DNA from: Candidatus Hydrogenedentota bacterium
GTDB taxonomy: Bacteria; Hydrogenedentota; Hydrogenedentia; Hydrogenedentales; SLHB01
Direction of reading: 5' to 3'
Assembly: GCA_022706165.1 (NCBI GenBank)
Contig: JAKJDA010000104.1
Location: forward strand, 1-6,247
DNA length: 6,247 nucleotides
The notes beneath the pieces were generated by a model. The model searched no databases. It was given only the letters and a program-made list of their open reading frames with translations, and had not been told where the DNA came from. The position numbers and the translations under genes were made by a program. Below are positions 1-5,816 of this stretch, piece by piece. Every line of letters begins with the position of its first letter. The first letter of the stretch is position 1.

Positions 1-786
1 GAACCGAACGGAGACCGCATACTCTATCTCGATCCGCATGCCATCAAGCCGAATCCAAAGCAGCCGCGCATGCATTTCTCCGAGGAAGGCTTGGAAGAAC
101 TCGCCGCGAGCATTCGGCGCGAGGGCGTGCAAGAGCCCGTCATTGTCCGCAACCAGGGCAACGACTTCGAATTGGTTAGCGGCGAGCGCCGCGTCCGCGC
201 AACCATCATGGCGGGTCTCGAAACCGTGCCTGCGATTTGCCGCGAGGTCTCCGATTCGGACATGCTTCGGCTTGGGTTGGTGGAGAACATCCAGCGCGAG
301 AACCTGAACGCCGTCGAACTCGCGAAGGCGTATCAGATGCTCATCGATGAGTTCAACTGGACGCAAGAGCAACTGGCGGACGAAGTTGGAAAGAAGCGTG
401 CGACCGTTGCCAACACGCTGCGTCTACTCAACCTGCCCGGGGATGTCCAGGCGCGCGTGGCGGACGAATCCATCTCGATGGGACACGCACGCGCACTGTT
501 GGCGCTTAGCACGCCTGCGGCCATGAGCGCCGCGTGCCGACGGGTCGTTCAAGAAGGGCTGTCCGTGCGGCAGGCCGAAAAACTCGCAACGCCGCAGAAG
601 CCAAAAGGCAAGTCCGGTCCCGCAGCGAAAGACCCAAATTTGCAAACCATCGAAGACCAGTTGCGTCGCCGCTTGGCCACGCGCGTGAGTTTGCGCCCGT
701 CCAGCCCCACCAAGGGAAAGATCGAGATTGAGTATTTCACCTTGGACGATCTCGAGCGCATTCTGGATATTTTGAAGAAATCGTAA
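1..786 (+). CDS. parB: ParB/Spo0J-family chromosome partitioning protein (5' partial)
   Basis: This is a DNA-binding CTPase-type ParB. In the family it loads at parS sites, slides along DNA as a CTP-dependent clamp, and works with the ParA ATPase to segregate replicated origins. The frame is open from base 1, so the true start lies upstream; 261 residues are visible and an internal Met at base 70 is not the start. In window residue numbers, the N-terminal domain opens with ILYLDPHAIKPNPKQPR. GERRVRA at 61-67 and ENIQREN at 95-101 match the nucleotide-binding boxes of the family. A helix-turn-helix follows (WTQEQLADEVGKKRATVANT, starting at 120). A basic Pro/Lys/Ala-rich linker precedes a short C-terminal dimerisation segment ending YFTLDDLERILDILKKS. 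The usual partner parA is not in the window and would be expected upstream. All family boxes are intact, so the gene looks functional. Confidence 0.95.
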   Translation, partial: EPNGDRILYLDPHAIKPNPKQPRMHFSEEGLEELAASIRREGVQEPVIVRNQGNDFELVSGERRVRATIMAGLETVPAICREVSDSDMLRLGLVENIQRENLNAVELAKAYQMLIDEFNWTQEQLADEVGKKRATVANTLRLLNLPGDVQARVADESISMGHARALLALSTPAAMSAACRRVVQEGLSVRQAEKLATPQKPKGKSGPAAKDPNLQTIEDQLRRRLATRVSLRPSSPTKGKIEIEYFTLDDLERILDILKKS

Positions 787-793
787 GGAAATC

Positions 794-825
794 GGGGGAA
801 CCCTCTATGAAAAGAGAGAGCCCCC
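794..825 (+). repeat. Left outer hairpin of the intergenic element
   Basis: GGGGG at 794-798 pairs with CCCCC at 821-825, and CTCT at 803-806 can pair with AGAG inside the loop region, giving an imperfect stem. It begins only 7 nt after the parB stop, so it could form at the 3' end of the parB mRNA. No T-run follows it (the next bases are GAACCCCC), so it does not meet the pattern of an intrinsic terminator. At 20 of 32 positions it matches the right outer hairpin at 913-944 in the same orientation, because each hairpin is nearly self-complementary. Confidence 0.5.
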
Positions 826-851
826 GAACCCCCTCCCAGAAATTTTTCAGT

Positions 852-886
852 GCGCTTCGCGCGATGCGAAACTATGCGCGAAGCGC
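852..886 (+). repeat. Central perfect 11-bp inverted repeat
   Basis: GCGCTTCGCGC at 852-862 is the exact reverse complement of GCGCGAAGCGC at 876-886, with a 13-nt loop (863-875). Weaker complementarity continues outward (T-run 844-847 with A-run 891-894, GAA 839-841 with TTC 896-898), merging with the G/C arms at 829-837 and 901-910. The stem is very GC-rich and would be stable as RNA or as a cruciform in supercoiled DNA. There is no downstream T-tract of terminator type. Confidence 0.75.
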
Positions 887-912
887 CGGTAAAAGTTCTT
901 GGGAAGGGGGCT

Positions 913-944
913 GGAGAAACCCTTCATCCAAGAAGGGTTTCCCC
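913..944 (+). repeat. Right outer hairpin, upstream of serS
   Basis: GAAACCCTTC (916-925) and GAAGGGTTTC (932-941) form a perfect 10-bp stem with a 6-nt loop. One mismatch and two further G-C pairs (913-914 with 943-944) extend it. It ends 44 nt before the serS start codon and 29 nt before its ribosome binding site. It may influence serS leader transcription or mRNA stability, but no T-box sequence or T-run is present, so a riboswitch or terminator role is not supported. Confidence 0.65.
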
Positions 945-973
945 AGATCAATACGCATAAAAACGTAATCATA

Positions 974-980
974 AAAGGAA
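974..980 (+). promoter_or_regulatory. Shine-Dalgarno site of serS
   Basis: AAAGGAA lies 8 nt before the ATG at 989. It fixes the start of seryl-tRNA synthetase at 989 rather than at the in-frame ATG at 899, which would add 30 unrelated residues translated from the palindromic element. Confidence 0.8.
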
Positions 981-988
981 TAGCCCCA

Positions 989-2272
989 ATGCTCGACATC
1001 AAGCTCCTGCGAGAACAACCGGAACTCGTCAAACAGGCGTATGCCAATCGCGGCGCGGCCATCGATATCGATGGCATGCTTGCCGCGGACGCGTTGCGGC
1101 GTGAACGGCAGTACGAGTTTGAACAGTTGCGCGCCGAGCAGAACAAGGCCTCGGGCGAGATTGCGCAACTGAAGAAGGCCAAGCAGGACGCGGCCGGGGC
1201 GATCGCCGCGATGAAACAAGTCAGCGATCGCATCAAACAACTCGAAGAACAGATGAAACAAGCGGATGAGGAGTTCCAAGCGCGTCTGCTGTTGCTGCCG
1301 AATTTGCCGGATGCGAGCGTGCCCGTGGGGCGCGACGAATCGGCGAACCGCGAGGAACGTCGTTGGGGCGCGCCGCAGGCGTTCGATTTTACGCCGCTCG
1401 ATCATGTAGACGTCGGCACGAAGCTCGGCATCCTCGATTTCGAATGCGCCGCCAAACTCTCCGGGGCGCGTTTTAGTTTGTTGCGGGGCGCGGGCGCCCT
1501 GTTGGAACGCGCGCTCATCAACTTCTTCCTCGACACGCATACGCGCGAACACGGCTACACGGAAGTCTTGCCGCCGTTCATGGTGAACAGCGACAGCATG
1601 CAGGGCACGGGGCAATTGCCGAAGTTTTCGGAAGACCTCTTCCGCATCGCGAACGAGGGAAAAGATCTCTGGCTCATCCCGACCGCCGAGGTGCCCGTGA
1701 CGAACATCCACCGCGACGAGATCCTCGCCGAAGACCAACTGCCCGTGAAGTACTGCGCGTACACGCCGTGTTTCCGCAGCGAGGCCGGGTCCTACGGCAA
1801 GGACACGCGCGGCATGATTCGCCAACACCAGTTCAACAAGGTCGAGATGGTGAAATTCACGACGCCCGAGTCCTCTTGGGACGAGTTGGAGAGCCTGACG
1901 CGCAACGCCGAAGCCATCTTGCAGAAGCTGGAAATTCCCTATCGCGTCATGACGTTGTGCACGGGCGACATGGGCTTTTCCGCAGCCAAGACCTACGACA
2001 TCGAAGTGTGGTTGCCGGGGCAAAACAAGTACCGCGAGATCAGCTCTTGCTCGAACTTCACGGACTTCCAGGCGCGCCGCGCCAACATCCGTTTCCGGCG
2101 CGGCGACAAACGCCCCGAGTTCGTGCATACGTTGAACGGTTCCGGCCTGGCTGTGGGGCGCACGCTCGTTGCAGTGCTAGAAAACTATCAAAGAGCTGAT
2201 GGCTCCGTGGTCGTGCCGCAGGCGTTGCGGCCCTACATGGCGGGCCTCGAACGCATCGCCCCGGCGCCATGA
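989..2272 (+). CDS. serS: Seryl-tRNA synthetase (class II aminoacyl-tRNA synthetase)
   Basis: The cytoplasmic enzyme charges tRNA-Ser (and tRNA-Sec where present) with serine, using ATP. The product is 427 residues, close to the roughly 420-430 of bacterial SerRS. The N-terminus [22 protein letters not shown] begins the tRNA-binding arm, followed by a Glu/Lys/Gln-rich antiparallel coiled coil to about residue 105. The catalytic core shows the serine-binding TAEVPVT at 232-238, class II motif 2 ([14 protein letters not shown], starting at 262), [14 protein letters not shown], and motif 3 ([16 protein letters not shown], from 383, with the invariant Arg at 391). All active-site signatures are intact. 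The start is set by a good Shine-Dalgarno site 8 nt upstream. The gene follows parB on the same strand after 202 bp, so it may have its own promoter, although none is convincing by eye. Confidence 0.97.
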   Translation: MLDIKLLREQPELVKQAYANRGAAIDIDGMLAADALRRERQYEFEQLRAEQNKASGEIAQLKKAKQDAAGAIAAMKQVSDRIKQLEEQMKQADEEFQARLLLLPNLPDASVPVGRDESANREERRWGAPQAFDFTPLDHVDVGTKLGILDFECAAKLSGARFSLLRGAGALLERALINFFLDTHTREHGYTEVLPPFMVNSDSMQGTGQLPKFSEDLFRIANEGKDLWLIPTAEVPVTNIHRDEILAEDQLPVKYCAYTPCFRSEAGSYGKDTRGMIRQHQFNKVEMVKFTTPESSWDELESLTRNAEAILQKLEIPYRVMTLCTGDMGFSAAKTYDIEVWLPGQNKYREISSCSNFTDFQARRANIRFRRGDKRPEFVHTLNGSGLAVGRTLVAVLENYQRADGSVVVPQALRPYMAGLERIAPAP

Positions 2273-2328
2273 TCGTGCCCTTCCAGAAAGCTCCGTGCGG
2301 CGGTCGAAAGAATGAACCGGTCAGGACG
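2273..2328. other. Convergent intergenic gap between serS and hemH
   Basis: These 56 bp separate two convergent stop codons. A terminator working in both directions would be expected here, but I see no stem longer than the 6-bp palindrome ACCGGT at about 2316-2321 and no T-run. Termination is either factor-dependent or lies inside the opposite gene. Confidence 0.5.
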
Positions 2329-3354
2329 CTAGAGACGCCCTAACATTGCGGCCAGTTCCTCCACCCATGTCGGGTGCGCGTTGAGCGATGGAACAAGGCG
2401 GAATTCCTCGCCGCCCGCCCGTAGAAAACGGTCGCGTGCGCGCATGCCGATTTCTTCCAATGTTTCCAGGCAATCCGCCGTAAACGCGGGGCATATCGCA
2501 GCCAAACGCTTCACGCCCCTATTCGCCAGCGCAGGGACGATCTGATCGGTCGCGGGCGAGAGCCATTTGTCGCGCCCAAGCCGCGATTGAAAGCCGACGC
2601 TGTGCGCGTCATGCTTCAGGCCTAGCGCCTCGACCAATGCGCGGGTCGTGGCGAGGCATTGCGCGCGGTAACAGTGGCGAATATGATCGCCGGGATTGTT
2701 ACAGCAATCCTCGCTGGTCAAACAGTGCGCGCCGGACGGGTCGCACGCACGCACGTGTCGTTCTGGAAGGCCGTGATAGCTGAAAAGAACGTGATCGGGC
2801 CGGAATTCTTCGAGGTGCGGCAATGCGACGGCTTTCCACGCACGCACGAACCCTGGCGCATCCCAAAACGACGGAAGCGCCGAAAGCGCGGGGACGTTCA
2901 CGCGCCGCGCCGCAAACACATACGCCTTTTCCAGCGCCGAACCTGTCGCTGCCGATGTATACTGCGGAAACATCGGCGCCACGATTATGCGCGTCACGTT
3001 TTTCGCGAGGAGCAATTCCATGGCGTGTGCGATCGAGGGAAAACCATAACGCATCCCGATCTCGATGGCCGTGTCCGGCATCTTCTCGCGCAATTGCTCC
3101 GCGAGCGCGCGCGTATGACACAACAACGGCGAACCGTCCCTGGTCCATATCTTCGAATAAGCTTCCGCGCTACGCTTCGACCGGAACGGCAAAATGACGA
3201 GGTTGCGCAACAACCATCGCAACGGGGCAGGGATATCGACCACACGCGGGTCCGACAAAAACTCCCGCAGATATGCGCGGGTCTCGGCGGCGCGCGGCGC
3301 GGCGGTGGTGCCTGTGTTGATGAGCAAGATACCGGTGCTCTTGGCAGAGCCCAT
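2329..3354 (-). CDS. hemH: Ferrochelatase with internal cysteine-rich (probable Fe-S) segment
   Basis: This enzyme inserts Fe2+ into protoporphyrin IX (or into coproporphyrin III in the other heme branch), the metal-insertion step of heme synthesis. The product is 341 residues from the ATG at 3354. The N-terminal strand GILLINTGTTAAP is typical. The catalytic His is H194 in FSYHGLPERH, and the conserved acidic residue is E297 in PAFTADCLETLEEIG. Between them lies an insert with six cysteines: C204, C211, C217, C218, C228 and C233 (spacing C-x6-C-x5-CC-x9-C-x4-C). Internal cysteine segments ligating a [2Fe-2S] cluster are known in a subset of bacterial ferrochelatases. ATG at 3354 is chosen because a G-rich stretch lies about 6-12 nt upstream. 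A GTG at 3360 would add two residues and give a 4-nt GTGA overlap with the preceding gene. The gene is last in the minus-strand operon. The large upstream in-frame opening (to 3777) overlaps the neighbour and is not part of it. Confidence 0.93.
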   Translation of the reverse strand: MGSAKSTGILLINTGTTAAPRAAETRAYLREFLSDPRVVDIPAPLRWLLRNLVILPFRSKRSAEAYSKIWTRDGSPLLCHTRALAEQLREKMPDTAIEIGMRYGFPSIAHAMELLLAKNVTRIIVAPMFPQYTSAATGSALEKAYVFAARRVNVPALSALPSFWDAPGFVRAWKAVALPHLEEFRPDHVLFSYHGLPERHVRACDPSGAHCLTSEDCCNNPGDHIRHCYRAQCLATTRALVEALGLKHDAHSVGFQSRLGRDKWLSPATDQIVPALANRGVKRLAAICPAFTADCLETLEEIGMRARDRFLRAGGEEFRLVPSLNAHPTWVEELAAMLGRL

Positions 3355-3356
3355 GA

Positions 3357-4274
3357 TCACGCCCCCCCAGTCGAAGTCTTCGTCTTGCGCAGGTCCAGCA
3401 TGCCCAGTGCGAACGATAGCCAGAATACGATATTGACGGCGACAACTTGAAGCGTCAACGCCGCGACTACGGCATCGACCGGAACGCCCGCCGCTTTGTT
3501 GATCACGAGGCCCGTGGCGACGTGCGGCATGCCGGTCGGGCTGGGCGTCATGGGCATGGCCCCGACCAGACCATGCGCGACTTTTGCTGCTGCTGCTGCG
3601 GGAAAACTCACGCCGTATCCAAAACTGCGATACAACAGCACATTGCCTGCCAGTTCGATGGCCGTGCCCGCCAGGGTCATCAATCCCACAATCAGCAGGA
3701 CGCCCTTCAGCCTTTCCAATGCCGCGATAAGCGCAGCCACATGCTTTGCAATACGCTGCGAAAGAAGGCCCATCCACGCACGGCGCTTCACGACAAGGAC
3801 GGCGGTCATGCCCGCAATAAACGCAATGACGCCAATGGCCGCAAGCGCGGAATGGATCGGCAGTTCGAGCAGCGCCATGCCTGTCATGCCGAACAGCAGC
3901 GTCGAAGAGGATTCAAGCATGCGATCCGCGACGATCCACGCGCCGACATCGACGTTGCGGTGGCGGCGCATCAATAACGGCGAGAGTTCCCCCACACGCC
4001 CCGGCGTGAAATTGCCCGCCGCTTTGGAGAGGAAATACAATCCAAAGGCGCTTGCACCCCGCCCCAAAACGTATCGCCATTTGAACGCCCGCCACCATAA
4101 AGCCGCGCCCTCGAGCAGGGTCATGGCGGCGAACCAGCGCATATCGACGGCGCTGGCCGCCGCGCGAATTCTCGGAAAACCCACGAGCCAAACCGCGCCG
4201 ATCAGCACAAGCGCTCCGACCAACCAGAAGGCCGCGGAATACCTGCGGGCGTGACTGGCGAAACCTTTTTTCAT
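3357..4274 (-). CDS. UPF0104 / lysylphosphatidylglycerol synthase TM-region-like membrane protein
   Basis: This 305-residue polytopic inner-membrane protein has hydrophobic spans near residues 15-33, 46-61, 122-138, 144-163, 190-217, 225-245 and 268-294. AAGNFTPGRVGELSPLLMRR (residues 85-104) is the Gly-Arg-x-Gly-Glu-Leu signature of the flippase-like LPG_synthase_TM (PF03706/UPF0104) family. The segment PMTPSPTGMPHVATG (241-255) corresponds to the family's usual P-x-SPGGxG-x-x-E region, but the usual Glu appears as His. No C-terminal acyl or aminoacyl transferase domain is present, so lysyl-PG synthesis is not expected; stand-alone members are commonly found beside glycosyltransferases. The ATG overlaps the preceding gene's stop (ATGA, 4271-4274), implying translational coupling and settling the start. 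A GCA-codon run at 3585-3599 encodes five Ala. The exact substrate is unknown. Confidence 0.75.
   Translation of the reverse strand: MKKGFASHARRYSAAFWLVGALVLIGAVWLVGFPRIRAAASAVDMRWFAAMTLLEGAALWWRAFKWRYVLGRGASAFGLYFLSKAAGNFTPGRVGELSPLLMRRHRNVDVGAWIVADRMLESSSTLLFGMTGMALLELPIHSALAAIGVIAFIAGMTAVLVVKRRAWMGLLSQRIAKHVAALIAALERLKGVLLIVGLMTLAGTAIELAGNVLLYRSFGYGVSFPAAAAAKVAHGLVGAMPMTPSPTGMPHVATGLVINKAAGVPVDAVVAALTLQVVAVNIVFWLSFALGMLDLRKTKTSTGGA
3585..3599. repeat. Trinucleotide tract (TGC)5 inside the UPF0104 gene
   Basis: Five perfect TGC units on the plus strand read as five GCA codons on the coding strand and give a poly-Ala run (PAAAAAK, residues 225-231) in a membrane-associated segment. A length change would add or remove whole Ala residues without a frameshift. 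Confidence 0.7.
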
Positions 4275-5809
4275 GGCGCCGTCGCCGTTGCTTCGGGCCC
4301 AGACGCCGGCACGTGAAAAACATGCACGAACGGCCAGCGGCCAAAGCGTTGTTCCGTGAAGACAAGACCGCGTTTCCGATACTCGCTTCCCAGCCACTCG
4401 GGATGCTCCCAAAGGTGCATGATCACCCACACCCCTTCGTCGCGCGCGTGCGCCTCTTCCGTTACGCGCACCAAGTCCCCGAAAGGCTCGATGCAGACGA
4501 TGCGGTCGTCGGGATGGCTGGAGGCAAAGCGGAACGAACTGGCGTTCCAATCCTTGAACACGAGGACTAGGTCGCGCGGCGCGCCTTTTTGCGCGACGCA
4601 CGCAGCAGCCGCCTGCATGTCGGCGCGAAGCGGACCGCCGGTCAGCGCGAGCAACTGATAGCCATACATCGCGACGAGCACGGCGCCGATGAGCGCCCGG
4701 CTGCGTCGCCCGGGAAGCGCCGCCAGCGCGCCGCCCATCAACAGACACACCGCAAGCAACGTGTAGAGAATGTAACGATACTGAAAGCACGGCTGAAGCA
4801 CATAACTGGCCACGTACAGTGCAGCAAGCGGGACAATCAACCATAGGCAAAGAAAGACAATCGCATCTGTGTCGTTGAAGGCGGCATTTGCGCGACCGTT
4901 GTTGTGGCGCCTGCGCCAAAGCGCATGCCCAACGAAGCACGCGATCCCCCCATAGACAAGGGCCGCCAGCGGCAGGTCGAGCGAAACCCCATACGGCAAA
5001 AGCGGCGCGGGATTCCAGTTTGAAATGCGTGCGCCCGTGAATACGACCAGGAAATTCGCGAAATCGCGCAGGCTGGGGTATCCGAAAATGCTGGCCCATT
5101 TCGCGATGTGCCCGATATTGATCAGACGCGCCCAGAGGTAGCAAGGCAGCAGCGCCGCGACATTCGCGACAACCCACAACGCAATCCATTTCGGCGCGCG
5201 CCAACGTCGCACAAGCAGGAAGACGCCCTGCACCAACAAGAATCCCGCGCCAAACAGGTGCGTGCCCACGAGCGCGGCGTTCGCGGCGACGTTTGCCGCC
5301 CACCAACGCCGTTGCGCTGTCTCCAGTCCGCGAAGAAACGTGTACGCCGCGACCAGCGTCGTCAGCGACGTCAACGCATAATTGCGGATTTCCTGACTGT
5401 AGTATACGTGCGGCATCGAGATTGCCAGACAGATCGCCGCGACCAGCCCCGCCGCATTGCCGAAGATCGCGCGTCCGACGAGAAAGAGCATCGCCATCGA
5501 CAAAATTCCAAACGCAACCGACAACCAACGCATGGAAACCACCGACCCGCCGGTCGCCTTCGCCCAGAAATGCTCGATTGTGAAATAGACTGGCTGCATG
5601 GGCGGGTCGCTCTTGTGGTATTCGTGCAGAAACGTGGCGAGGTCGGGACTGTCGAGGCAGTTCAGACTGACGACCTCGTCGCACCACGGCGTTTCCGCGT
5701 GCAGGTTATGCACGCGCAAAAACAATCCAAACGACACAATCCCCGCCAGCGCGATCCACGGCGCCCACGGGACACGTTCGAGCCAGGTCTGCCTGTTGTC
5801 TTGCGTCAT
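4271..5809 (-). CDS. GT39-like (GT-C fold) membrane glycosyltransferase
   Basis: This is a 512-residue polytopic membrane protein of the ArnT/PMT-related glycosyltransferase type. Such enzymes move a sugar from a polyprenyl-phosphate donor to a lipid, glycan or protein on the outer face of the cytoplasmic membrane. After the first hydrophobic helix (about residues 17-34) the first external loop carries ETPWCDEVVSL with D44-E45, the place and form of the GT-C catalytic acidic motif, followed by SDPPMQPVYF. HVYYSQEIRNYAL (134-146) matches a recurrent motif of this family. About ten membrane spans run to residue 390, including QYRYILYTLL near 343-352. A soluble C-terminal domain of about 120 residues follows and would be external. 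The ATG at 5809 is 7 nt after the upstream stop, with a GGGGG-containing stretch upstream in place of a canonical Shine-Dalgarno site. The end overlaps the next gene by 4 nt. Donor and acceptor cannot be told from sequence. Confidence 0.8.
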   Translation of the reverse strand: MTQDNRQTWLERVPWAPWIALAGIVSFGLFLRVHNLHAETPWCDEVVSLNCLDSPDLATFLHEYHKSDPPMQPVYFTIEHFWAKATGGSVVSMRWLSVAFGILSMAMLFLVGRAIFGNAAGLVAAICLAISMPHVYYSQEIRNYALTSLTTLVAAYTFLRGLETAQRRWWAANVAANAALVGTHLFGAGFLLVQGVFLLVRRWRAPKWIALWVVANVAALLPCYLWARLINIGHIAKWASIFGYPSLRDFANFLVVFTGARISNWNPAPLLPYGVSLDLPLAALVYGGIACFVGHALWRRRHNNGRANAAFNDTDAIVFLCLWLIVPLAALYVASYVLQPCFQYRYILYTLLAVCLLMGGALAALPGRRSRALIGAVLVAMYGYQLLALTGGPLRADMQAAAACVAQKGAPRDLVLVFKDWNASSFRFASSHPDDRIVCIEPFGDLVRVTEEAHARDEGVWVIMHLWEHPEWLGSEYRKRGLVFTEQRFGRWPFVHVFHVPASGPEATATAP

Positions 5810-5816
5810 GGATGCA

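Larger units (their letters stand above)
793..945. repeat. Intergenic paired-palindrome element (inverted pair of ~55-nt modules)
   Basis: This element fills most of the 202-bp parB-serS gap. Read on the minus strand from 847 down to 793, and on the plus strand from 891 up to about 945, the two flanks align without gaps: an A-rich start, T-rich bases, GGGA, a GGGGG run, then a GG...CCCC hairpin. By hand count about 34 of 54 positions agree. The centre (852-886) is a perfect 11-bp stem. The whole is therefore a nested palindrome that also pairs end to end (CCCCC 829-833 with GGGGG 906-910, CCC 835-837 with GGG 901-903). No reading frame is conserved in it. It resembles REP/BIME-like or MITE-like extragenic repeats; no transposase, target-site duplication or second copy is visible here, so the class is inferred. 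Confidence 0.6.

Noticed and set aside
794..945. The intergenic hairpins as intrinsic terminators of parB or as a T-box for serS.
   Set aside because: No stem is followed by a T-run, and no T-box-like sequence is present. Terminator or riboswitch calls would rest on the hairpins alone.
945..975. AT-rich stretch before serS as a sigma-70 promoter.
   Set aside because: TAATCA-like bases exist, but they are too close to the Shine-Dalgarno site for a normal leader and have no paired -35 box, so no promoter is called.
899..988. Upstream ATG at 899 as the serS start.
   Set aside because: It would translate the palindromic element into 30 residues not typical of SerRS; the ATG at 989 has a Shine-Dalgarno site at 8 nt spacing and starts with the family's usual MLDIK.
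872..2128. Long antisense open frame of 418 codons opposite serS.
   Set aside because: It lies wholly opposite a clear serS with intact class II motifs. Its translation is rich in Arg, Ala and His without any domain, as expected for the shadow of a GC-rich gene.
2659..3450. Plus-strand open frame of 263 codons opposite hemH.
   Set aside because: Arg/His-rich composition, no recognisable motif, and full overlap with ferrochelatase carrying its catalytic residues.
3355..3777. In-frame N-terminal extension of hemH, and similar extensions of the UPF0104 and glycosyltransferase frames.
   Set aside because: The extensions overlap the upstream genes on the same strand, show no similarity to their families, and the normal starts give standard family lengths with tight operon junctions.
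4310..4315. CACGTG followed by AAAAA, resembling the right half of a parS site.
   Set aside because: The left half does not match the parS palindrome (GCCGG instead of TGTTT-like), and it lies within the glycosyltransferase coding region. Another CACGTG near 2753 is equally unsupported.
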